A DNA stretch of 64,000 nucleotides from Candidatus Geocrenenecus sp. JGI 0000106-J15 (lineage in GTDB: Archaea; Thermoproteota; Nitrososphaeria_A; Caldarchaeales; Wolframiiraptoraceae), in NCBI GenBank assembly GCA_000405685.1, contig ASPF01000004.1:1-64000 (forward strand), read 5' to 3'. A program made the translations under genes and the position numbers. Below are positions 44,408 to 54,234 of the stretch, in pieces. Each line of letters begins with the position of its first letter. The first letter of the stretch is position 1. The notes beneath the pieces were generated by a model. That model worked only from the letters and a program-made list of their open reading frames with translations. It had not been told where the DNA came from and did no database searches.

Positions 44408-45319
44408 CTATTTGATCCTTTCTACTTCCATTAGTTGTTTATAGTATTGTATTGTTCTTTTTAATCCTTGCTCTAATGATATTTTTGGATTATATCCTAA
44501 CCGCTTCTTTATTTTATCTATTGATGGATAGCTTCGCATAGGGTCTTTCTCTGTTTCTGTTCTAGGAGGTAGAAGTATTATCTCGCTTTCTGAGCTTGTT
44601 AGCCTCCTTATTAATTCTGCTAGCTGCCGTATAGAGATTTCGTTTCCAGTACCGATGTTGAATACTTCACCTACTGCTTCATCTTTAGTTAGAGCTAATT
44701 CTACAGCAATACAGTAGTTCTCAATATATGTTGGATCAGTTGTATCTCTTCCGCTATTATAGAGTTTTATGGGCTCATTCTTTAAGCAAGCTCTTATAAA
44801 TGTCGGGATAGCTGTTGTTGGAACATCATATTCGCCGAAGAGCTTCCAGCTTCTAAAGATAACAGTAGGTAGTTTCTTAATCTTCCAGTAGCTTTGAACT
44901 ATTGCCTCGGCAGCTACTTTGGAATAATCATAAGGTGTTCTGGGATTGAATGGCGTATCTTCATCTACTGGTAGTTTTAACGGTAACCCGTAAACATTTG
45001 CAGAAGAAGCATATATGAATCTTCTAATATTTTTTCTTGAAGCTATCTCAAGAATGTTTAATGTTCCATAAACATTAACCTTAAAACACTTGTATGGGTC
45101 TTTAATACTTTCAGGAATATTAGCGATTGCAGCTAGATGAATTACGGCATCAAAATCTATGTTAGATAAACTTCTTGATAGAGTATCGAACTCTGTAACA
45201 TCTAACCTTAGTTCTCCACCAGAGATATCTAGACTGAAAACCTCGAATCCTCTATCCTTCAGGTATTTTACTAGGTTTCTGCCAATAAACCCCTCCGATC
45301 CTGTAACCAGCACTTTCAT
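44408..45319 (-). CDS. NAD-dependent epimerase/dehydratase (UDP-glucose 4-epimerase type)
   Basis: A 303-residue extended short-chain dehydrogenase. NAD motif VTGSEGFIGRNLVKYL; AVIHLAAIANIPESIKDPYKCFKVNVYGTLNIL; catalytic SSANVYG and Y-x3-K in YDYSKVAAE. C-terminal nucleotide-sugar part with YNSGRDTTDPTYIEN. Likely interconverts UDP-sugars for surface glycans; the exact sugar is not determined. No other glycan genes adjoin. Confidence 0.88.
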   Translation of the reverse strand: MKVLVTGSEGFIGRNLVKYLKDRGFEVFSLDISGGELRLDVTEFDTLSRSLSNIDFDAVIHLAAIANIPESIKDPYKCFKVNVYGTLNILEIASRKNIRRFIYASSANVYGLPLKLPVDEDTPFNPRTPYDYSKVAAEAIVQSYWKIKKLPTVIFRSWKLFGEYDVPTTAIPTFIRACLKNEPIKLYNSGRDTTDPTYIENYCIAVELALTKDEAVGEVFNIGTGNEISIRQLAELIRRLTSSESEIILLPPRTETEKDPMRSYPSIDKIKKRLGYNPKISLEQGLKRTIQYYKQLMEVERIK

Positions 45320-45421
45320 AGAATTTACCGCATAAACTCTAAATAGGCATAATTAAACTATATCTCCCTAAGATCTTTAAATCTGCTATCTAGTCAACTC
45401 TTAATACTAGGCATGTAGAAC

Positions 45422-46750
45422 TTGATAGGGATGACGTCGCTAAGTGAATTGTTAAAGAAAGCGATCAGCAAGTTTATTTCATCTACTAGTGTTGATGAAA
45501 ATACTATCAATGAGCTTGTTAGAGGGCTTCAACGTTCACTACTAGTTGGAGATGTCGGTGTAGAGCTTGTACAGAGAATCTCTGAGAATGTTAGAAAGAG
45601 AGCATTAGAGGAGAAGCTACCTCCTGGAATCTCCCGTAAAGACCAGGTAATCAAGATAGTTTATGAAGAGCTAGTTAAACTCTTAGGTGAAGAACCTGCT
45701 AAACTCAAGATCCCGAGAGACCGCCGATACATAATAATGATGGTTGGAATACAAGGCTTCGGAAAAACAACTAGTATAGCTAAGCTAGCATACTACCTCA
45801 AGAAGAACGATTACAGTGTTGGGGTTATATGTGCAGATACTTATAGACCTGGAGCATGCGACCAGCTTGAACAACTACTGAAAGATACAAAGATACCAGT
45901 ATACCGGCATGACGGTGAGAAAGATCCAGTAACGATCGTTAAAGCAGGAATTGAGAAGCTGGCATCAGATGGAGTAAAAGTGATATTGATAGATACTGCT
46001 GGTAGACATAAGAGTCAAGAAACTCTGATGGAAGAAGTGAGAACTCTACAGAGAGAGGTTAAGCCAGATGAAGTTATGCTAGTTATAGATGCAGGTATAG
46101 GTCAACAAGCAGGACTACATGCAAAAGCATTCCATGAAGCAGCGCCAGTTGGGTCAATATTCTTAACAAAGATGGATACTAGTGCAAAAGGTGGAGGGGC
46201 TCTATCAGCGATAGCTGTTACCGGTGCGAAGATAAAGTTTATAGGCATAGGAGAGAGAATAGATGAGATTGAATTATTTAATCCAGCTGGATATGTTGGT
46301 AGACTACTTGGATTAGGAGATATTGAAGGTCTCTTAGAAAAATTTAGATTAGCTGAACTCATGATGGATGAGAAGAGAGCAGAAGCATTTATTCGTGGAG
46401 AATTCACACTCGAACAATTCGTTAAACAATTAAAAGACTTAAGGAAGGCTGGACCATTCTCTAAACTCATCTCTAAACTCCCCCTTCCAGGAATCCAAAA
46501 TATTCCAGATGAAACTCTTAGAGATGCAGAAAAACAGATAGAGAAATGGGATGCCATAATCTGTTCTATGACACATGAGGAGAAGATGGACCCCCATATA
46601 ATCAACTCATCTAGAATTAGGAGGATTGCAAGAGGAGCAGGAGTCTTAGAAAAAGATGTTAAGAATCTAATTAGGCAGTATAGATTAGCGAAGAAATTCA
46701 TGAAGACAGCTAAGAGGCTTCCAAAGAAGTTTCTTAAAACAGTACAATAA
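45422..46750 (+). CDS. srp54: Signal recognition particle 54 kDa protein
   Basis: GTPase that binds signal sequences and 7S RNA. 442 residues: N domain, G domain with the loop VGIQGFGKTTSIAKLA, DTYRPGACDQL, DTAGRHKSQE, TKMDTSAKGGGAL, and an M domain with conserved basic RNA-binding helices near IINSSRIRRIARGAG and the rest. TTG 45422 or ATG 45431 starts. Pus10 follows after 25 nt on the same strand. Confidence 0.96.
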   Translation: MIGMTSLSELLKKAISKFISSTSVDENTINELVRGLQRSLLVGDVGVELVQRISENVRKRALEEKLPPGISRKDQVIKIVYEELVKLLGEEPAKLKIPRDRRYIIMMVGIQGFGKTTSIAKLAYYLKKNDYSVGVICADTYRPGACDQLEQLLKDTKIPVYRHDGEKDPVTIVKAGIEKLASDGVKVILIDTAGRHKSQETLMEEVRTLQREVKPDEVMLVIDAGIGQQAGLHAKAFHEAAPVGSIFLTKMDTSAKGGGALSAIAVTGAKIKFIGIGERIDEIELFNPAGYVGRLLGLGDIEGLLEKFRLAELMMDEKRAEAFIRGEFTLEQFVKQLKDLRKAGPFSKLISKLPLPGIQNIPDETLRDAEKQIEKWDAIICSMTHEEKMDPHIINSSRIRRIARGAGVLEKDVKNLIRQYRLAKKFMKTAKRLPKKFLKTVQ

Positions 46751-46775
46751 TATAAGATGTAAGAGGTTTACCCCA

Positions 46776-48161
46776 TTGATATCTTTAGAGATTATCGATT
46801 CTGCTCTAAAGATCCTCTCGAGACATCCTCTTTGCGATTACTGTCTAGGTAGACAATTTGCTTCACTAGGATACGGTATAAGTAATAGGGAAAGAGGCAT
46901 AGCATTAAAGACCATCATATTTATGAGTGCTCATAAATTAATAAAAGAAAATATTGAAGAGGGATTGGAAAAGATAAAACTACTGTCGACATGTAATCAT
47001 TTTCCATCTATAAAACTTCTTGAAAAACTAGGTTATGACAGACCTTCTCCAAAACTATGCTTTATCTGTGAAGGGTATCTAGATAAGAAGAGGTTTAAAG
47101 AGGTTGCCTCAAAGATAATTGATGAATTAAGGGAATATGAATTTAGAAATTTCCTTGTTGGTGCAAAGGTTCCCTCAGAGATTAGAGAGAGGGAGGATAT
47201 GATTCGCTCAGAATATATGATTACTACAGGTGAAGATATTAAAGAAGACTTAACTAGAGAGATCGGTCGATTAATTCAAAGAGAGATAGGTAAAGAGATT
47301 GAGTATAAAACTCCAGAAGTAGTCATAATTGTTGACATATTTTCCGATACATATGAAGTACAGGTTAATCCTTTATTCATATATGGACGATATAGGAAGC
47401 TTCAGAAAGACATACCTCAAACCTCTTGGTATTGTAGAGAATGCTGGGGTAGAGGATGTATTAGATGTAATTATACTGGTAGAGAATATCCTGAATCTAT
47501 AAGTGAACTGATTGGAGGTCCAGCTGTAGAGCTTTTCGAAGCGATAGATTTTAAATTTCATGGAGCAGGTAGAGAAGACGTAGATGCAGTAGTCTTAGGG
47601 TCTGGGAGACCGTTCATCATAGAATTAAAGCATCCACGTAAGAGATTCATAGAGTTGAAAATTCTTGAAGAAAAAATAAACCAAGAGGCTATGGGAAAAG
47701 TCGAAGTCTTAGATCTTAGATATTCGAGTAGGAGAGAACTCAGATTGTTGAAGAGTTTGTCGCCTCTAGTTTCTAAGACTTATGAAGCTATAGTAGAATT
47801 CGAATATGATGTCGATGAAGAAGCTTTGAGAAAACTTACTGTTGAGATGAGCAGTATTACGATTGAACAATGGACGCCTACTCGAGTCTTAAAGAGAAGA
47901 TCTGACAAACTTAGGAAAAAGAAATTACATTATGTTGAAGCAGAGAAGATAAATTCGAAAGTTGTGAAGTTTAAGATAAAAGCTCAGGGAGGATTATACA
48001 TAAAAGAATTGATAGATGGAGATAATGGTCGAACTAAACCAAGCATAATGGAGCTGCTGGGAAATAAGCCTGTAAAGATTCAGCTGGCAGTTTTAGAAGT
48101 TGAGAAGATGCAGAATTATATAGAAGAAGGTAAAAGAGAAGATAATATGTCTGCAGGATAA
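46776..48161 (+). CDS. pus10: tRNA pseudouridine synthase Pus10
   Basis: Makes pseudouridine 54 and 55 in archaeal tRNAs. 461 residues with N-terminal zinc site (HPLCDYCLGRQFASLGYG ... CFICEG) and THUMP-related part, and the catalytic domain with FHGAGREDVDAVVLGSGRPFIIEL, where the Asp in EDVD is catalytic. It starts at TTG with AGAGG upstream. In the same direction as srp54 and probably co-transcribed. Confidence 0.93.
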   Translation: MISLEIIDSALKILSRHPLCDYCLGRQFASLGYGISNRERGIALKTIIFMSAHKLIKENIEEGLEKIKLLSTCNHFPSIKLLEKLGYDRPSPKLCFICEGYLDKKRFKEVASKIIDELREYEFRNFLVGAKVPSEIREREDMIRSEYMITTGEDIKEDLTREIGRLIQREIGKEIEYKTPEVVIIVDIFSDTYEVQVNPLFIYGRYRKLQKDIPQTSWYCRECWGRGCIRCNYTGREYPESISELIGGPAVELFEAIDFKFHGAGREDVDAVVLGSGRPFIIELKHPRKRFIELKILEEKINQEAMGKVEVLDLRYSSRRELRLLKSLSPLVSKTYEAIVEFEYDVDEEALRKLTVEMSSITIEQWTPTRVLKRRSDKLRKKKLHYVEAEKINSKVVKFKIKAQGGLYIKELIDGDNGRTKPSIMELLGNKPVKIQLAVLEVEKMQNYIEEGKREDNMSAG

Positions 48162-48171
48162 CTTTTCGTCT

Positions 48172-48960
48172 TTACACATCTAGTATTGGTACAACTATGA
48201 GAGAGTTATCTGTTTCTGTATGGATCACTCTTACATTCACATCATATACATCTCGAAGGAGAGCTTCTGTAAGCAATTCTACTGGTCTACCTACTGCAGC
48301 TATCTCTCCCTTCTTTAAAACAATTATTCTGTCAGCGTAGACAGATGCTAAGTTTAAGTCGTGAAGTACAGCGATTACGATCTTCTTCTGTAATGTCAAA
48401 TTTTTAAGGATGTTCATTATGTCTATTTGATGCTTTAAGTCAAGATGGACTGTTGGCTCATCTATAAGAAATATCTTAGGTGTTTGACTAAGTAATCTAG
48501 CTATCCTAGCTCTCTGCTTCTCTCCACTACTTAATTCTTCAATCTTTCTATCTGTTTTATCTTCTAAACCCATGATCTTTATAGATTCGAGTACGATCTT
48601 CTCGTCTTCTCGGCTCTCCCACCAGTATCCCCTCATAAATGGTGTTCTACCACTAGAAACTAAATCAAACACAGTTAAACCATCGATAGATGATTCAACT
48701 TCAGAAGATAGATATGAAATCTTCCTAGCGAGAGCTGACGGATCAATCTTTGATAAGTTTTCTCCATCCACATAAATTGCTCCAACAGGCTCTAATAGTC
48801 TACATAAACATTTTAATAATGTTGTCTTACCTGAACCATTTGGACCAATAATACTTATGAATTCGCCTTCATAGAGTTCTAGAGATATATTTCTTAATAC
48901 AGTTAGGTTATCGTAACTGAATTTTAGACCCCTTATACTTACTAGCGGCGTTTTTGTCAT
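48172..48960 (-). CDS. ABC transporter ATP-binding protein (iron/cobalamin importer type), orphan
   Basis: A 262-residue ATPase: Walker A IGPNGSGKTTLLKC, Q-loop, signature ELSSGEKQRARIARLL, Walker B IFLIDEPTVHLDLKHQ, His in AVLHDLNLASVYADR. The closest known group is FecE/BtuD/HmuV, which imports siderophores, heme or cobalamin. No permease or binding-protein gene is next to it in the window, so it either works with genes elsewhere or is an orphan. It is convergent with pus10. Confidence 0.88.
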   Translation of the reverse strand: MTKTPLVSIRGLKFSYDNLTVLRNISLELYEGEFISIIGPNGSGKTTLLKCLCRLLEPVGAIYVDGENLSKIDPSALARKISYLSSEVESSIDGLTVFDLVSSGRTPFMRGYWWESREDEKIVLESIKIMGLEDKTDRKIEELSSGEKQRARIARLLSQTPKIFLIDEPTVHLDLKHQIDIMNILKNLTLQKKIVIAVLHDLNLASVYADRIIVLKKGEIAAVGRPVELLTEALLRDVYDVNVRVIHTETDNSLIVVPILDV

Positions 48961-49263
48961 CTATGTGGATGGATTAACCAGCCAACTATATAAACTCTAA
49001 CTTCAGTTAACTCTCACTTTAAACATAGTCAGTATGCAAATTAAGTAAACCACCTGTATTTAGAAAAGTTACTCAATTCTGGAAATAGCGAGTTGGATTT
49101 TCAAGTTGTTTGACGATATTTTTATAATTTTTTTAACCATGTTAAATCCTACAATAAGTTGGACAACAAATCTTACTAATTTCTGTTTTTAACCAAGTCT
49201 AAGGTCCAACTATTTTAGTATGAGAAATTTCCTGAAAAATAAAGGAGGTAGTTTTAGAGAAGA
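48961..49263. other. Intergenic stretch, no gene seen
   Basis: About 300 nt, A+T-rich and full of stops, between the ABC ATPase start and the end of the CFI-box protein gene. It should carry the ABC gene promoter. I see no tRNA, repeat or conserved reading frame. Confidence 0.5.
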
Positions 49264-50859
49264 TTAACTATTAATCTTTTTGAGGCCAAGTAGAGTCTTC
49301 TCGATCTTAGAGAACATTCTGACTGCGAGAATTATCGTTAATGTTATTGTTGATAAAACGATCATAGATGATGCTAGCATCATAAGGCTAGATGATATTA
49401 GAAATTCTGCTAAGAGGAATAGTAATAAACTTACTCCGAACAATATCAATAGATATGCTATGTTTATTCTAATATTCACTCTTCTCCACTTTAAGATAGA
49501 GTAAACTATTAAAGCGGTTGGAGCAAAGTAGATTAAGCTTATTAAGCTGCTGGCGAATAAACCTGATGCTAAGACAGCAAGCTCTGGATTGATCGATAAA
49601 GGTCTTGAAGCTTCTCTTGAGATCTCTAAAGAAGAGATTAATGGAGAAATCATGGATTTGACAATGTTTCTCAGAATATCGTTTCTATACTCAGCTTCGG
49701 CAATGTATGGACTCCAAGAATAATAGAAGTTATTGAATACTGTCATAAAGTTTGACCCGGCAAAAGTCTGCATGACGAAATTATCCCTAAACTCTCTTAA
49801 AGCTTGAACTTGAGGAGCAAACTCAGAACCATAGGCAGCTGTAGCAATTAAGCATCTTAAACCTAATCCTTCTTGGGCTACAGTTGTCGTAACAGTCTCG
49901 GTTGGTCCTGGAACGGTTTTCACAGTCTCAATAGTCTCAGTCTTAGTAACTATTGTAGATTCTGTGACTGTGGTTATCTCCGGAATCGTTGTAGTGTATG
50001 TAAGTGTTTCAGTTTTAGTCTTTGTTAAAGTTGTTTCAGCACCTGTCATCGTAGTCGTTATATAAGTCGTAGTTAACCTAGTCATGGTCTCCGTCAAGGT
50101 TGTAGTTGTAGGTATGGTTACACTCTGGGTAGTGGTTGTAGTTACTGTTACAGTTTCTTCAGTCAACATTATAAGCCAAAAATCATCAAAAGATGCTTCA
50201 CCATTACGGAAGGCGTATAGCCCTACGGCTCCAGAGGAGAGCCTATTGTCTTCAAGGTCTAAAAGTGTTTGTCCTTCAACAGATATCACGATCCTGTTTT
50301 TGTGTACCCAAACTACAAGATTAAACCAGTTTCCTACATCCACTCCAGCAGGAATATTAGCTTCACCAAGTTTAGGTCCAGCGCCTGGCCCTTCATCTTC
50401 ATTTACATACCACAGAACAAGTTTTTTAGGGCTCTTGTAAACGGTTGCAAGATAGTATTTTTTAAAGTCGGATACTCTAAATATAACACCACCTTCTCCA
50501 TTGAGTACCCTCATTTTTAATTCTATTTTATAATCGTTAGGACCTACATATGCTCCAAAAAAGTAATAAGCAAGAATAGACTTCACGAAGACGCCGCCAG
50601 TACTTCTCAAGTTATAGAATTTCGTATCCCCAACTTGAACAACACTATACGAAGCACTTCCTCCACCACCTATGTGCTGATACCATATTCCTGGACCATC
50701 TGACCCAGCATATATTTTCACTATATAGTCATCAAAATCATCAAAATATATAAAATAACCAATTAGAGAATTCGCTGACATTATAGATGTTGAGAACAAC
50801 AAGATTATCAAGATAGAAATAGAGAATATAATTCTACTATTTTTAGAAGAATTTCCCAA
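49264..50859 (-). CDS. Secreted LamG-like protein with Thr-rich linker and CFI-box C-terminal domain
   Basis: A 531-residue exported protein. Layout: signal/anchor (residues 8-30); a concanavalin/LamG or DUF1080-type beta-sandwich (about 30-230, VIFRVSDFKKYYLATVY, GAVGLYAFRNGEASFDDFWL); a Thr/Val-rich linker (about 234-330) typical of archaeal surface proteins; then the CFI-box domain (LRCLIATAAYGSEFAPQVQALREFRDN, about 336-362), and several C-terminal membrane helices. The CFI-box is a poorly understood domain linked to membrane-anchored surface proteins. Role unknown; sugar or surface binding is likely from the sandwich. Confidence 0.75.
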   Translation of the reverse strand: MGNSSKNSRIIFSISILIILLFSTSIMSANSLIGYFIYFDDFDDYIVKIYAGSDGPGIWYQHIGGGGSASYSVVQVGDTKFYNLRSTGGVFVKSILAYYFFGAYVGPNDYKIELKMRVLNGEGGVIFRVSDFKKYYLATVYKSPKKLVLWYVNEDEGPGAGPKLGEANIPAGVDVGNWFNLVVWVHKNRIVISVEGQTLLDLEDNRLSSGAVGLYAFRNGEASFDDFWLIMLTEETVTVTTTTTQSVTIPTTTTLTETMTRLTTTYITTTMTGAETTLTKTKTETLTYTTTIPEITTVTESTIVTKTETIETVKTVPGPTETVTTTVAQEGLGLRCLIATAAYGSEFAPQVQALREFRDNFVMQTFAGSNFMTVFNNFYYSWSPYIAEAEYRNDILRNIVKSMISPLISSLEISREASRPLSINPELAVLASGLFASSLISLIYFAPTALIVYSILKWRRVNIRINIAYLLILFGVSLLLFLLAEFLISSSLMMLASSMIVLSTITLTIILAVRMFSKIEKTLLGLKKINS

Positions 50860-50994
50860 TAAAACACCTCATCTCTATCTGCCATTATTAGTATATAAAT
50901 GTTCTACAGAGTAGAAGAAAGCTAAAACACTTTATCAGAAGTAAGAAAACGTCAAAAAATAGCTCAGGATCAACCATTATTAAATTTGATATAG

Positions 50995-51066
50995 TGGACC
51001 GGGCGGGATTTGAACCCGCGACCTCCCGCGTGCAAGGCGGGCGATCTCCCACTGATCTACCGGCCC
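50995..51066 (-). tRNA. tRNA-Ala (TGC), no intron
   Basis: Minus strand: acceptor GGGCCGG/CCGGTCC with one G-T pair, D-arm GATC/GATC, anticodon stem CCCGC/GCGGG with loop CT-TGC-AC, T-arm GCGGG TTCAAAT CCCGC; 72 nt. Anticodon TGC. It is a sister of the intron-bearing tRNA-Ala(GGC) at 44290. Confidence 0.93.
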
Positions 51067-51109
51067 CTTACCTTTAGAGATCGTTTATTAATTCTTAAGT
51101 TTTCCGATT

Positions 51110-51283
51110 TTATTGTAGTAGCTTCTTTGGTTTAAGCCAATTATATTTTCTCCACTTGGGATCTGGGTATCCACAATAACTACATCTCTTCTTACTAAGA
51201 TTGTAAGAGTGGCGTCCACATCTTCTACATCTTACATGTACTATCTTATTCCGTTTACCACGGGAGGTTGTACCCTTAGTCAT
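51110..51283 (-). CDS. rpl37e: Ribosomal protein L37e
   Basis: A 57-residue zinc-ribbon protein of the large subunit: MTKGTTSRGKRNKIVHVRCRRCGRHSY, then KKRCSYCGYPDPKWRKYNW. Two CxxC pairs 14-15 residues apart (CRRC, CSYC) bind zinc. It lies just downstream of the Lsm gene, a common archaeal pair. It is separated from Lsm by about 124 nt but on the same strand. Confidence 0.95.
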   Translation of the reverse strand: MTKGTTSRGKRNKIVHVRCRRCGRHSYNLSKKRCSYCGYPDPKWRKYNWLKPKKLLQ

Positions 51284-51407
51284 TTCTTACTTCACCTTCT
51301 GCCACATCAGAGTCTAGGAAACTAGATTTATACTTTTCTAGTTATTAATTTAATCATCTACTATTTATTTTATTTTTTATTTGATCTGTTAAATGATTCT
51401 TCCAGTA

Positions 51408-51650
51408 TTATTTTTTCTCTTTTATTGTTGGTGAAACCATTATGATGTTATCTCCACGTACGACTATTGTTCCTAACTGTTTTGATGAAGTATTTTCATC
51501 ATCAAGTTCTTCTGCCTGTTCAAGGATAAGGTTCATATGTTGATCATATCCTTGCAGAATACCTCTAAGCATTCTTCCATTCCTTAATCTTACGAGTACT
51601 TTTCCTCCAAGACTTTCAGAGAGAACTCTTAGAGATATATCTGTAGACAA
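51408..51650 (-). CDS. Sm-like archaeal protein (Lsm)
   Basis: An 80-residue Sm-fold protein: Sm1 motif [33 protein letters not shown] and Sm2 [15 protein letters not shown]. Forms rings that bind U-rich RNA and take part in RNA processing. Coupled by position to rpl37e. Confidence 0.93.
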   Translation of the reverse strand: MSTDISLRVLSESLGGKVLVRLRNGRMLRGILQGYDQHMNLILEQAEELDDENTSSKQLGTIVVRGDNIIMVSPTIKEKK

Positions 51651-51957
51651 TTTATTTCACCGCTTCTCTATTCAATAGAAATTATGCTTGATATTAAGGT
51701 TTCTTCTAGAAAAAGGTTTTTCCATCTACAGCTCTTTCAGTTCAGTAGATATCTTCATTATATTTAGATTCAGGTAAGGTTGAGAGACAGGAAGAGTCTG
51801 GTTCTTTCATCGATCTTAGTTAATCCAGTCAAAATATTGGGTTGAACAAGATCCCTTGAGGGTAAGTAGAGAATAATACTCTAATGTTATAAGGATATCT
51901 TGAGCATCAGGCTCCAAAGGATAGATTTTTCTTATAGATGTATCTATTGTTTTCCGC
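51651..51957. other. Intergenic stretch with no gene seen
   Basis: About 300 nt. It holds an exact TTTTTCCAT at 51717-51725 (plus strand) without a following TATA box, so this copy of the 9-mer is probably chance. No conserved frame. Confidence 0.4.
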
Positions 51958-52302
51958 ATGATCAATGAGAAAGAAGCCAGCTTAATCGAGGAGATTGAAG
52001 AAGAAGTAATTAAAATTGTTAAAATGGCTGAAGAAGTAAATGAAAAAACTTCCATGAAAGTAGCTAATGTTTTCAAAGTGAGGTATCTCCGCCTATTAAG
52101 TGGACATTCTGAGATTTTAGAATCTATCAGTAGAGGGGAGCTTGTAATAGCTTCTCTGGAAGGGTTAGAAGACGGCATACTGGAGAAAGCAGTCAAAGAA
52201 GTTAAAAGTGAGGTTGCAGAGAAAGGTGGAAGCTTATACTTTATCTCTAAACCCGTTATCTTAATCTTACCTAGAAATGGATTACTAGTAGAAGAAGTCT
52301 AA
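51958..52302 (+). CDS. Small protein of unknown function with N-terminal coiled-coil
   Basis: A 114-residue protein that I cannot place. The first 45 residues are acidic/helical (EEIEEEVIKIVKMAEEVNEKTSMKVANVFKVRYLRLLSGHSEI), suited to a coiled coil. The rest alternates hydrophobic strands (LVIASLEGL, SLYFISKPVILILPRNGLL). No signal and no cysteines. It ends convergently with aCPSF1, overlapping by 4 nt, and may be leaderless, because ATG 51958 has no clear ribosome site. Confidence 0.55.
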   Translation: MINEKEASLIEEIEEEVIKIVKMAEEVNEKTSMKVANVFKVRYLRLLSGHSEILESISRGELVIASLEGLEDGILEKAVKEVKSEVAEKGGSLYFISKPVILILPRNGLLVEEV

Positions 52303-54221
52303 GTCTTGATCTCTAGAGTTATCGAGTCAAGATTTCTAGGCGTATAGATTCTAGAGGTAGGTAAGATTTTAGAAATGTTTTTAGATAGATTTGAGACTGC
52401 TTCAGGTTCACCGTGGACTAGAACAATATTTCTAGGTTTAGGTTGAATAGACTTTACATACTTCACAAGTTCCTGCATACTTGAATGCCCTGAGAATCCA
52501 TCTATCTTTGTAATCTCCATCTTGACGTTTATTAATTCAGGCTTACCATCTTCTCTCATTAACCTCACTTCTCTTATATCTTTAAGCAATCTTCTTCCTA
52601 ATGTTCCCTCAACTTGATAGCTAACAAACATGAGAAGATTCTTCTCATCTTCAGCGTATTCTCTAAGATATGTTAGTATTGGTCCTCCTTCAAGCATTCC
52701 AGATGTAGCTATTATGATCGTTGGTCCAGCCATATCTAGGACTTCTTCCCTCTGCTGCTGACTCTTAACAGGCGTAAAGTATTCAGTTATAAAAACATTC
52801 TTATTCTCCATTACTTGTTTAGCTATCTCTTGATTCATGTATCGTGGGAAGGCTACATGGATTCCCGTTGCTTCTATTACTAATCCATCTAGAAAGACTG
52901 GAACCTCAGGAATGCTTTTAGTCTCGAATAGATGATTAAGTATTAACATTATTTCTTGAGCTCTTCCAACGGCGGGCACTGGTATTAAGATCTTCCCTCC
53001 CCGTTCAACAGTCTTTGTGACATATTCTGCCAGTATCTGCTCACTTTGAGCTCTACTGTAAGAGACCTGTCCTGCACCATAAGTACTCTCCATAATTAAT
53101 GTCTCGATCCTTGGAAACTTACTTATACATGCTTCAAGTGTTCTACTATCTTCAAACTTGAAATCGCTTGTATACACTATATTGTGGAAACCTTCTCCTA
53201 CATGTATATGGACAGACGCTGAACCTAGGATATGTCCTGCATTATAAAATGTTATTCGAACGTCGGGGGTGACGTTTGTTACAACTCCATATCCTAAAGG
53301 AACTGTATGCTGAATTGCAAGCCTTACATCAGCTTCACTATATGGTGGGAAGAGACCCTCCTTCTCAGCAACACTTATGAAGTCAAGCTGCTGCATCAAC
53401 ATTAATGGTAGAGTAGGTTCAGTACAGTAGACGGGCCCCCTATATCCATACTTGAATAAGTATGGAACCATCCCCATATGGTCTAGATGAGCATGGGTTA
53501 TTATGATTGCATCTAGTTCTTCTACTATATTTTCAACTGAATCAAATCTTGGGATCATGTCTAGATTTGTTGAACCACTTGGAGAATATCCACAGTCAAG
53601 CAGTATCTTGCTCTCAGTAGTCTGTAGAAGGATTGCCGACCTGCCAACTTGCTGTCCTGACCCTAGAATTGTTATTAATGCTTCATTAACTTCGAAGATC
53701 TGGTCTCTGAAAACTCTTTCACCAATATTTCTTAGAACTTGAATTCGATATTGTGGATCTCCATATATTATCTTCTTTATCTTTTCAATAGTTTTTGTCT
53801 GCATTGGAGGCTGTCTTTCAACTTTGATAGTCCACAAGATCATACTACTTAACTGCTTTAACTCATTCTCTGAAGGTAAGGGTCTATCTGGACTTAACTC
53901 AATTATTACTTCGCCAAGTGTTTCATTAAAGATTGTTCCTGGAGTATTTCCAAAAAATTCTCTAATCTTTTCTTCTACGTCTTCTCTCGGCATTCTTATC
54001 GATTCATCAGGTCTGATTGCTACTCTCTTTTTTATAAGGTTGACAAGATCTTTAGCTACTTGGTCTTGGTTCACGAATAATTCAGGGTTCTTAGTATAGA
54101 TAGCTATTCTAGGTCCTTCAAAGTCTATCTTGGTTATTCCAGCTTCCAGTGGATTTATGACAGAAAAGTATCTAACTATTTCCTGTCTAAGCTTATTCAA
54201 TGTAAAGAGTTGCTGGGCCAT
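52299..54221 (-). CDS. Beta-CASP ribonuclease aCPSF1 (KH domain type)
   Basis: Archaeal 3'-end processing/transcription termination ribonuclease, 640 residues. Two N-terminal KH-type regions (about 1-150, MAQQLFTLNKLRQEIVRYFSVINP), then a metallo-beta-lactamase domain with THAHLDHMG and the beta-CASP domain with STYGAG and a C-terminal FSGHSSMQELVKYV and VHGEPEAVSNL. Complete by motif count. Transcribed after the proteasome beta gene, 14 nt away. Confidence 0.94.
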   Translation of the reverse strand: MAQQLFTLNKLRQEIVRYFSVINPLEAGITKIDFEGPRIAIYTKNPELFVNQDQVAKDLVNLIKKRVAIRPDESIRMPREDVEEKIREFFGNTPGTIFNETLGEVIIELSPDRPLPSENELKQLSSMILWTIKVERQPPMQTKTIEKIKKIIYGDPQYRIQVLRNIGERVFRDQIFEVNEALITILGSGQQVGRSAILLQTTESKILLDCGYSPSGSTNLDMIPRFDSVENIVEELDAIIITHAHLDHMGMVPYLFKYGYRGPVYCTEPTLPLMLMQQLDFISVAEKEGLFPPYSEADVRLAIQHTVPLGYGVVTNVTPDVRITFYNAGHILGSASVHIHVGEGFHNIVYTSDFKFEDSRTLEACISKFPRIETLIMESTYGAGQVSYSRAQSEQILAEYVTKTVERGGKILIPVPAVGRAQEIMLILNHLFETKSIPEVPVFLDGLVIEATGIHVAFPRYMNQEIAKQVMENKNVFITEYFTPVKSQQQREEVLDMAGPTIIIATSGMLEGGPILTYLREYAEDEKNLLMFVSYQVEGTLGRRLLKDIREVRLMREDGKPELINVKMEITKIDGFSGHSSMQELVKYVKSIQPKPRNIVLVHGEPEAVSNLSKNISKILPTSRIYTPRNLDSITLEIKT

Positions 54222-54234
54222 AACTATGATTTAC

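Noticed and set aside
51717..51725. A further TTTTTCCAT as a member of the promoter motif.
   Set aside because: No TATA box follows and no start codon lies 45-50 nt downstream.
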